Positions 58,367 to 64,000 of a stretch of DNA of 64,000 nt are shown in pieces (within the stretch, counting starts at the first letter, position 1; every line of letters begins with the position of its first letter). The notes beneath the pieces are model-generated. The model made no database searches, was not told the DNA's origin, and saw only the letters and a list, made by a program, of their open reading frames with translations. The stretch comes from Deinococcus soli (ex Cha et al. 2016). GTDB taxonomy: Bacteria > Deinococcota > Deinococci > Deinococcales > Deinococcaceae. The position numbers were made by a program, and so were the translations under genes. The stretch is from contig NZ_CP011389.1 of NCBI RefSeq assembly GCF_001007995.1, positions 2,580,501 to 2,644,500 on the forward strand, given 5' to 3'.

Positions 58367-59191
58367 TCAGTGGGCCGCGGGCGTGCCGTTCGGCCGGTCG
58401 AAGTCGTGCCAGCGTTCCCCGTCGAACAGCGGGTGCCACGGGGCGGGCGCGATCACCTGCGTGAACGAGTTCAGGCCCGTTCCCGGCGTCCAGTGATGCA
58501 GCAGGCACATGGGCGGCTGCCGCTGCACGACCAGCTGCGCGGGCCGGTGCAGGTCCGGGTGCAGCGTGGTGTCCGTGCCGGGGCAGGTCATGACGGTCGT
58601 GTGGGCGAATCCCGCCGTGAGGCTCATGTGCAGGTGCCCGGCCGCCACGCGCAGCACCTGCGGGTGCTCCAGCAGCAGGTCGCACAGCGCCTCGCGCCCG
58701 CGCAGGTCCATGCCGTCCATGACGTCCAGCCCGGTCTTCACGGGCGGGTGGTGCATGAACAGCAGCGTGGGCCACTCGGGCGCCTCGCGCAGCCGCGCCT
58801 CCAGCCAGTCCAGCTGCCCCTGGTCCAGCTGCCCGCCCCCGTGCCCGGGCCGGTGGGTGTCCAGGCCGATCAGGCGCAGCGGGAAGTCCTCTACCACGTA
58901 CTGCATGAAGCCCGGCAGGTGGCCCACCGGGGGCGGGTACAGGTCCAGCAGCGCGGCGCGGTCGTCGTGGTTGCCGGGCACCAGGAACGCCGGGACGCGC
59001 AGCGCGCCCAGCAGCTCGCGGAACAGCGCGTACTCGTCGGGCCGGGCGTGCTCGGCGCAGTCCCCGGTGAGGATCACGGCGTCCGGCAGGGCAGGCATGG
59101 TGTTCACGTGCGCCACGGCCCGCGCGAACGCCGCCGCCTTCTGGGGGAACCGGTAATCGATGTGCGGATCGCTGAGTTGCACCACCTGCAT
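58367..59191 (-). CDS. CpdA-like metallophosphoesterase (cyclic nucleotide phosphodiesterase type)
   Basis: This 274-aa calcineurin-like phosphoesterase has the set LSDPHIDY (Asp8, His10), LTGDCAEHA (Asp44), VPGNHDDR (Asn74, His75), [10 protein letters not shown] and AAGHLHMS. The order matches CpdA/Rv0805-like cAMP phosphodiesterases; the substrate is unconfirmed. The start at 59191 is the first that begins directly with the metal-binding domain. It is near but separate from the 5-FTHF gene. Confidence 0.88.
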   Translation of the reverse strand: MQVVQLSDPHIDYRFPQKAAAFARAVAHVNTMPALPDAVILTGDCAEHARPDEYALFRELLGALRVPAFLVPGNHDDRAALLDLYPPPVGHLPGFMQYVVEDFPLRLIGLDTHRPGHGGGQLDQGQLDWLEARLREAPEWPTLLFMHHPPVKTGLDVMDGMDLRGREALCDLLLEHPQVLRVAAGHLHMSLTAGFAHTTVMTCPGTDTTLHPDLHRPAQLVVQRQPPMCLLHHWTPGTGLNSFTQVIAPAPWHPLFDGERWHDFDRPNGTPAAH

Positions 59192-59426
59192 GCCTGTCAC
59201 CCCCGGACAACGCCCGCGCGGACCCATACGGCCCGGCGTCCGGTCCAGTGTGCGCCTTTTCGCATGACGGAATTCACACATTCGCATCCGACTGCCGGGT
59301 GAGCGGCGGGCGACCCCAGTTCAGCCGGACAGAGGCGAACGGTGAGTGGCATGCCCCTCCGTGCAAGGAGGGCCGCACCCGAGGCCTGGGAACGGGACGG
59401 TCGACCGCTGCACAGCCCGACAGGCC

Positions 59427-59462
59427 GGGGAGGTCGGGCCAGCATGGGCGCCCGACCTCCCC
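59427..59462 (-). terminator. Hairpin after the DUF4394 gene
   Basis: GGGGAGGTCGGG (59427-59438) pairs perfectly with CCCGACCTCCCC (59451-59462), 16 nt past the DUF4394 stop. There is no T-tract. The remaining 59192-59426 stretch shows no gene. Confidence 0.55.
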
Positions 59463-59478
59463 GATCAGTTGGCGCCGT

Positions 59479-60354
59479 TCAGGGCGCCTGGAGTTTCAGG
59501 GCCACGCTGCTCAGCGTGACCTTCACGCTGCCTTTCATCATCGCCTTGCCGCTGGTCAGGTCCACGGTGTACAGGTCGGTGCTGCTGGCCCCGGCGCGAC
59601 TCAGGACGGCCGTGCCTGCCCCGGCGATATCGAACCCGGTCTTCCCGACCATGACATCCACACCCAGCGCCCCCACGGTGGTCAGGTCACTGAAGTTGCC
59701 TGCGGGCAGTGCGGGCATGGTGGTCGTGTTGTTCACGTGCTTCACGAGGCTGTCCGTTCCGGCGTCAAGGGTGTACAGCGTGGTGGGTGTCGCGGCGCTG
59801 TACGCCTTCGTGGCGCTGTCATTGAACGAATTCGTGTACGCGGCGGCCACAAGCTCGGGGTTCTTGCCGACATTCGCGTCACCCGCTGCGTAGCTGAACA
59901 TTCCGTCGTTGGTCTGTGCGCCTGCGGTAGATGTGCCAGGGATAGGGGCGGCGTTCAGGGTGAGGCGGAAGTTCGCGTCGTTCGCCCCGATGACCCGCAG
60001 GCGGTTTGCCTGGGGGTTGAAGTCCGCCGCGACCAGTGTCGTGCCGGTGACGCTCGCGTCCGCCGTCGCGGTGCCGGTGTCGGCGTTGATCATGTACACG
60101 CGGCCGCTGCTGGCGAAGCCGTACAGCATGCCGTCGGTGTTGCGGACGTCCAGGTCCACCAGGGTGTCACCGCTGCTCAGCCCGGTGATGGTCACGCTCC
60201 GGCGGCTGGCGTCCGGGTTGTCCAGCCCGAAGGTGTACAGCGTGGCGCCGTTCAGGCCGTACGTGACCTGTCCGGCGGGCGCGGCGGGCGTGCGGGGCAT
60301 CGAGCAGGACGCGAGGGTCAGGGCGGACAGGAGCAGCAGGGCGGCGTGTTTCAT
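59479..60354 (-). CDS. DUF4394 lipoprotein
   Basis: A 291-aa exported protein with lipobox LTLASC (Cys17) and a DUF4394 body: repeated short beta-strand units (YGLNGATLYTFGLDNP, VDLDVRNTDGMLYGFASSG, VAADFNPQANRLRVIGANDANFRL), consistent with a beta-propeller. Members are extracellular proteins of unknown role. GGAGG with a 6-nt spacer fixes the ATG. Confidence 0.87.
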   Translation of the reverse strand: MKHAALLLLSALTLASCSMPRTPAAPAGQVTYGLNGATLYTFGLDNPDASRRSVTITGLSSGDTLVDLDVRNTDGMLYGFASSGRVYMINADTGTATADASVTGTTLVAADFNPQANRLRVIGANDANFRLTLNAAPIPGTSTAGAQTNDGMFSYAAGDANVGKNPELVAAAYTNSFNDSATKAYSAATPTTLYTLDAGTDSLVKHVNNTTTMPALPAGNFSDLTTVGALGVDVMVGKTGFDIAGAGTAVLSRAGASSTDLYTVDLTSGKAMMKGSVKVTLSSVALKLQAP

Positions 60355-60596
60355 GGGGAACCTCCGGGGACTGGGCACGTGCATGGGGCGCATGCGGGAC
60401 TGGGGCGGTTGTGGCGGGCGGGCGCGCCGTGACTGGCGGGGGAGAGGATCACGGATGCTGATCAGCTGTATGCGGCGGGCCGCCAGTCGGATCACACGGC
60501 ACGTTCACGCTTCCTTCACGGTCCTGATCCGCCGCGTCGGGCCGTTCCGGGGGCGCAGGCGGTATCCTGCGCGGCGCTCCCCGAGCGCCCCTGCCC

Positions 60597-61346
60597 ATGC
60601 TGATCGAGTCCCTGAACCACCCTGCCCCCGAAGCCCTGCTGGCGTTCCTGCGCGCCCACCTGCACGCCCGCGTGACCCTGCACCTGGCCGGAGAGGTCGA
60701 GGTGCTGTACGCCGGGCGGGCCACCAGCATGGCCGAGGCCGGGGACCGCCTGCTGCTCGTGAAACCCGACGGGTCCCTGCAGGTCCACGGGCCCAGGGGC
60801 GTGAAACCCGTGAACTGGCAGCCGCGCACCGATCACCTCTCGGCCGAACTGGACGGCGGCTGCGTGGTCCTGCACGCCGAGCGGCGCAGCCCCGCCGAGG
60901 TCGTGCGGGTGCGCGTCATCGGTTGCGTGCAGGTCACCGCGCTGAACCTCGCCGACGAGGCCCTGTTCCTGCTGCAGGGCAGCGAGGCGCAGATGCAGCA
61001 GGCCCTCGCCCACGCGCCGCACCTGATCGAGGAGGGCCTGACGGTCCTGGACCGCGAACTGCTCGTCGGGGTGGGCGGCATCGACCTGTACGCCCGCGAC
61101 GCGCAGGGCCGCTACGTGGTCGTGGAACTCAAACGCGGCAAGGCCGGGCACGACGCCGTGCACCAGCTCGGGCGTTACGTGGACGCCGTCCGCACCCAGG
61201 TATCGGCCCCAGTCCGCGGCATTCTCGCCGCGCCGGACATCACCGTGCCCGCCCTGAAGGTCGCGCAGGCCGCCGGACTGGAGTACGTGAAAGTCGACGC
61301 GCTCCCCCAGGTGCAGGAGGAAGCGCGCCAGCCCATGCTGTTCTGA
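60597..61346 (+). CDS. nucS: Endonuclease NucS (EndoMS mismatch endonuclease)
   Basis: NucS/EndoMS cuts double-stranded DNA at mismatches or branched ends. The 249-aa protein has an N-terminal DNA-binding/dimerisation domain (about 1-120; PVNWQPRTDHLSAEL) and a C-terminal RecB-like nuclease (about 130-230) with Asp163 (VGGIDLYARD), Glu177 and Lys179 (YVVVELKRGKAG). The last residues (EARQPMLF) resemble a sliding-clamp-binding tail. It converges on hisIE across a 12-bp hairpin. Confidence 0.94.
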   Translation: MLIESLNHPAPEALLAFLRAHLHARVTLHLAGEVEVLYAGRATSMAEAGDRLLLVKPDGSLQVHGPRGVKPVNWQPRTDHLSAELDGGCVVLHAERRSPAEVVRVRVIGCVQVTALNLADEALFLLQGSEAQMQQALAHAPHLIEEGLTVLDRELLVGVGGIDLYARDAQGRYVVVELKRGKAGHDAVHQLGRYVDAVRTQVSAPVRGILAAPDITVPALKVAQAAGLEYVKVDALPQVQEEARQPMLF

Positions 61347-61361
61347 GGAGGGGTGTGGGAC

Positions 61362-61396
61362 GTGGGTTGTGGGAAAGGCTCAACCCCACAACCCAC
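61362..61396. terminator. Bidirectional hairpin between nucS and hisIE
   Basis: GTGGGTTGTGGG (61362-61373) pairs with CCCACAACCCAC (61385-61396), a perfect 12-bp stem between the two convergent stops. Confidence 0.65.
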
Positions 61397-61401
61397 ACCC
61401 C

Positions 61402-62076
61402 TCATCCCACTTCTTTCGGGCCCTTGAGTCCGGTGCGGCCCTCGCGCTCCGCGAGGACGGCGGCGACGTCGGCGGGGCTGACGCCCACCTCGGCCATGGC
61501 GAACAGGGTGTGGAATAGTAGGTCGGCGACCTCGGTGGCGAGTTCGGCGCGGTCGGCGTTCTTCGCGGCCAGCAGGACCTCGCCGCTCTCCTCACTGATC
61601 TTCTTCAGGACGCGGTCCAGGCCCCCGGCGTGCAGGCGGGCCACATAGCTGTTCTCGGGCAGGGTGGCGAGCCGTTCGGTGATGGTGGCGTACACGCGGT
61701 CCAGCGTGCCGTCCAGTCCGGCGGGCGGCGCGCCGGTGGTCAGGAGGGGCTGGTGGTAGCAGGAGTACGCGCCGGTGTGGCAGGCCGGGCCGGTCTGATG
61801 AACGCGGTACAGCAGGCTGTCGCCGTCGCAGTCGGCCTGCACGTCCACGACCTGCTGGGTGTGGCCGCTGGTGGCGCCTTTGACCCACTGCTGGGCGCGG
61901 GAGCGGGACCAGTAGGTGGCCTCGCGGGTGTCGAGGGTGCGGGCAACGGCGGCGCGGTCGGCCCAGGCCTGCATAAGGACGGCGCCGCTGCGGGCGTCCT
62001 GCGTGACGACCGGGATCAGGCCGGTCTGAGGATCGAACTTCAGGGAGTCCAGGGACAGGGGGGTGGGGGATGTCAT
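61402..62076 (-). CDS. hisIE: Bifunctional phosphoribosyl-AMP cyclohydrolase / phosphoribosyl-ATP pyrophosphohydrolase
   Basis: The fused enzyme does histidine steps 2 and 3. HisI (about 10-115) has the zinc cysteines Cys83, Cys99 and Cys106 ([21 protein letters not shown]). HisE (about 125-224) has [25 protein letters not shown] and the acidic Mg2+ site. Length is 224 aa, typical for the fusion. GGAGG lies 10 nt before the ATG. It follows hisF by 50 nt on the same strand. Confidence 0.96.
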   Translation of the reverse strand: MTSPTPLSLDSLKFDPQTGLIPVVTQDARSGAVLMQAWADRAAVARTLDTREATYWSRSRAQQWVKGATSGHTQQVVDVQADCDGDSLLYRVHQTGPACHTGAYSCYHQPLLTTGAPPAGLDGTLDRVYATITERLATLPENSYVARLHAGGLDRVLKKISEESGEVLLAAKNADRAELATEVADLLFHTLFAMAEVGVSPADVAAVLAEREGRTGLKGPKEVG

Positions 62077-62126
62077 GTCAGGCCCCCTCCGGAGGCCAGG
62101 AGTGAGAAGGAAGACCGGGGTGGGGT

Positions 62127-62924
<798 letters not shown>

Positions 62925-62993
62925 GGGGCGCAGTCTACGCGCTGCCTGCGCGGGGCAGTGTGGGCCTGCCCAGCGCGCCCCTGACCCCACAAC

Positions 62994-63035
62994 GTTAAAT
63001 CAAGTTAAGGAAAGACTCATGGACTTTGCTACACT
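62994..63035 (+). promoter_or_regulatory. Response-regulator gene promoter with direct repeats
   Basis: GTTAA-N5-GTTAA (62994-62998 and 63004-63008, one helical turn apart) overlaps the -35 position of a promoter whose -10 is TACACT (63030-63035). There is no good -35, as in promoters activated by OmpR/PhoB-type regulators bound to direct repeats. Confidence 0.45.
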
Positions 63036-63102
63036 GCGGGTCACCGGGACGCGCCGTGCTCCCCGGCTGACTCAGGCGACCTCACGCGCACCGGGAGGCC
63101 CC

Positions 63103-63528
63103 GTGAACACCCGCAGAATCCTGCTGATCGACGACAACCCCAACGACGTGGAACTCGCCCTGACCGCGCTGGACGAGGTCGCGACCGGGGGCGCGGTCAG
63201 CGTGGCCAGCAGCGGCCCCGAGGCCATGGCCACCCTGCGCCGCGCCCGCGACGAGGACCGCCTGCCCGACCTGATCCTGCTGGACCTCAAGATGCCCCAC
63301 ATGGACGGCATCGCCATCCTGGACGCCATCCGCGCCGAACGCGGCCTGGACGGCATCCCGGTCGTGATGCTCACCACCAGCGGTGAGAACCGCGACATCC
63401 GCGAATCCTACGCGCACGGCGCGAGCGCCTACGTCGTCAAGCCCCTGGATTTCACGCAGTTCCGCGAGGCGCTGCGCACCATCCAGGCCTTCTGGACCTC
63501 CCTGAACCGCCCACCGCGCACCAACTGA
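63103..63528 (+). CDS. Single-domain response regulator (Rcp1-like)
   Basis: A 141-aa stand-alone receiver domain: acidic pair Asp10-11 (LLIDDNPND), phospho-acceptor Asp61 (LLDLKMPHMDG), Thr91/Thr92 region (MLTTSGENRD) and Lys113 (YVVKPLDF). The DNPNDVELAL opening is typical of Rcp1/CheY-like partners of phytochrome or hybrid kinases. GGGAGG with a 4-nt spacer precedes the GTG. No kinase is adjacent, so the partner is unknown. Confidence 0.92.
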   Translation: MNTRRILLIDDNPNDVELALTALDEVATGGAVSVASSGPEAMATLRRARDEDRLPDLILLDLKMPHMDGIAILDAIRAERGLDGIPVVMLTTSGENRDIRESYAHGASAYVVKPLDFTQFREALRTIQAFWTSLNRPPRTN

Positions 63529-63595
63529 ACCGCGCCGCGCGAGCTGAAGATTGCGCCAAGGACCACCCCGCGCGCCGGACGCTACCCTCTCAGGC

Positions 63596-64000
63596 ATGCG
63601 CGTGTATATCGGCTGCGGCGGCTACAGCAACGACGACTGGGCGGCTCCGGGCCTCCTCTACGACGGCGTGCGCAAGGACGACTACCTGGGCACCTACGCC
63701 CGGCACTTCGACGCTGCCGAACTGAACGCCTCGTTCTACGGCATTCCCGGCCTGAAGGCCTTCGAGGGCATGCTGCGGCGCAGCGCCGGCCGGGTCCGGT
63801 TCACCGTGAAACTCCACCGGGTGTTCACGCACGACCGCGCCCCGACCGACGACGACTTCGACCGCATGCTCCAGAGCCCGGGGCCGCTGCGCGAGGCGGG
63901 TGTACTGGGGCCGTACCTGGCGCAGTTCCCGTACTCGTTTCACCGCACGCCCGCCAACCGCCGGTACCTGCAGATGCTCACCGAACGCTTCGCCGGGCAC
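63596..64000 (+). CDS. DUF72 (YecE-like) protein, 3' end beyond window
   Basis: The first 135 codons of a DUF72/YecE gene, open to the window edge. IGCGGYSNDDWAAPGLLY, ELNASFYGIPGLKAFEGM, FTVKLHRVFTHDRAP and YLAQFPYSFHRT are the family's landmarks. Full-length members are about 240-290 aa, so roughly half is missing here. TACCCT lies 7 nt before the ATG. Function of the family is unknown; it has a TIM-barrel fold. Confidence 0.93.
   Translation, partial: MRVYIGCGGYSNDDWAAPGLLYDGVRKDDYLGTYARHFDAAELNASFYGIPGLKAFEGMLRRSAGRVRFTVKLHRVFTHDRAPTDDDFDRMLQSPGPLREAGVLGPYLAQFPYSFHRTPANRRYLQMLTERFAGH

Overview
The window is a 64 kb stretch of gene-dense, high-GC bacterial chromosome. It is most likely from a Deinococcus species. 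This is inferred from GC-rich codon use, from many genes whose -10 box (TANNNT) lies only 5-9 nt upstream of the start codon (leaderless mRNAs), and from the mix of genes: free-standing TreS, NucS/EndoMS, a SufU scaffold, five-domain S1, an aqualysin-type protease and a PPC domain. No insertion sequence, prophage, CRISPR array, integrase or rRNA operon was seen. The region looks like core chromosome with a few lineage-specific loci.

Layout. 1-4.6 kb: YqgE, then a three-gene cluster made of a 784-aa Lys/Arg/Ala-rich protein with one hydrophobic segment and two small partners, of which the third resembles the YbjN/type III chaperone fold. 4.7-9.1 kb: polyphosphate kinase, ribosomal protein S1 (minus) and tRNA-Gln(CUG). 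9.2-17.5 kb: trehalose synthase, a receiver-Roadblock regulator, a YedJ-like HD hydrolase with a coupled leader ORF, a thioesterase/phosphatase pair, a cold-shock protein, a DUF4403 protein and a Tat-exported dioxygenase-like protein. 17.5-25.3 kb: YjbQ, purA, folE, a GGDEF-GAF-HD-GYP signalling protein, SufU with an M20 amidohydrolase, and a frameshifted small gene. 25.3-32.8 kb: a gene-poor stretch with palindromes, a secreted subtilase, an IclR regulator, a TPR-GGDEF-like protein and two oxidoreductases. 32.8-37.1 kb: the pyr operon (leader ORF-pyrR-pyrB-phosphatase-pyrC, minus strand) and a divergent hsp20. 37-45 kb: a PSD-like protein, a cyclophilin lipoprotein, a divergent Lrp/ald pair, an ABC exporter and an aldo/keto reductase. 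45-50 kb: dnaG, a cupin, a SnoaL-like protein, a PfpI/DJ-1 protein and a short-chain epimerase. 50-55 kb: the glycine-cleavage operon gcvT-gcvH-gcvP. 55-64 kb: a 2H phosphoesterase, a START-like protein, an SDR, YhhN, 5-FTHF cyclo-ligase, a CpdA-like phosphodiesterase, a DUF4394 lipoprotein, nucS, hisF-hisIE, a response regulator and a DUF72 gene cut by the window edge.

Functional links. One-carbon and nucleotide metabolism recurs: purA, folE, pyrRBC, gcvTHP, 5-FTHF cyclo-ligase, hisF/hisIE. Signalling is dominated by receiver and GGDEF-type proteins; one GGDEF motif (SGEEF) is variant and the other (DDGTF) is degenerate.

Most unusual features: (i) three short leader ORFs abutting or overlapping the start region of yedJ-like HD, pyrR and hsp20; (ii) a PyrR-type RNA element in the pyr leader; (iii) an HspR-like inverted repeat on the hsp20 promoter together with a duplicated translation-initiation region; (iv) a textbook promoter running directly into a terminator with no gene (49949-50013); (v) at least three families of dispersed intergenic repeats; (vi) near-duplicate upstream regions in front of the cupin and PfpI genes; (vii) the effector/chaperone-like three-gene cluster at 658-4605.
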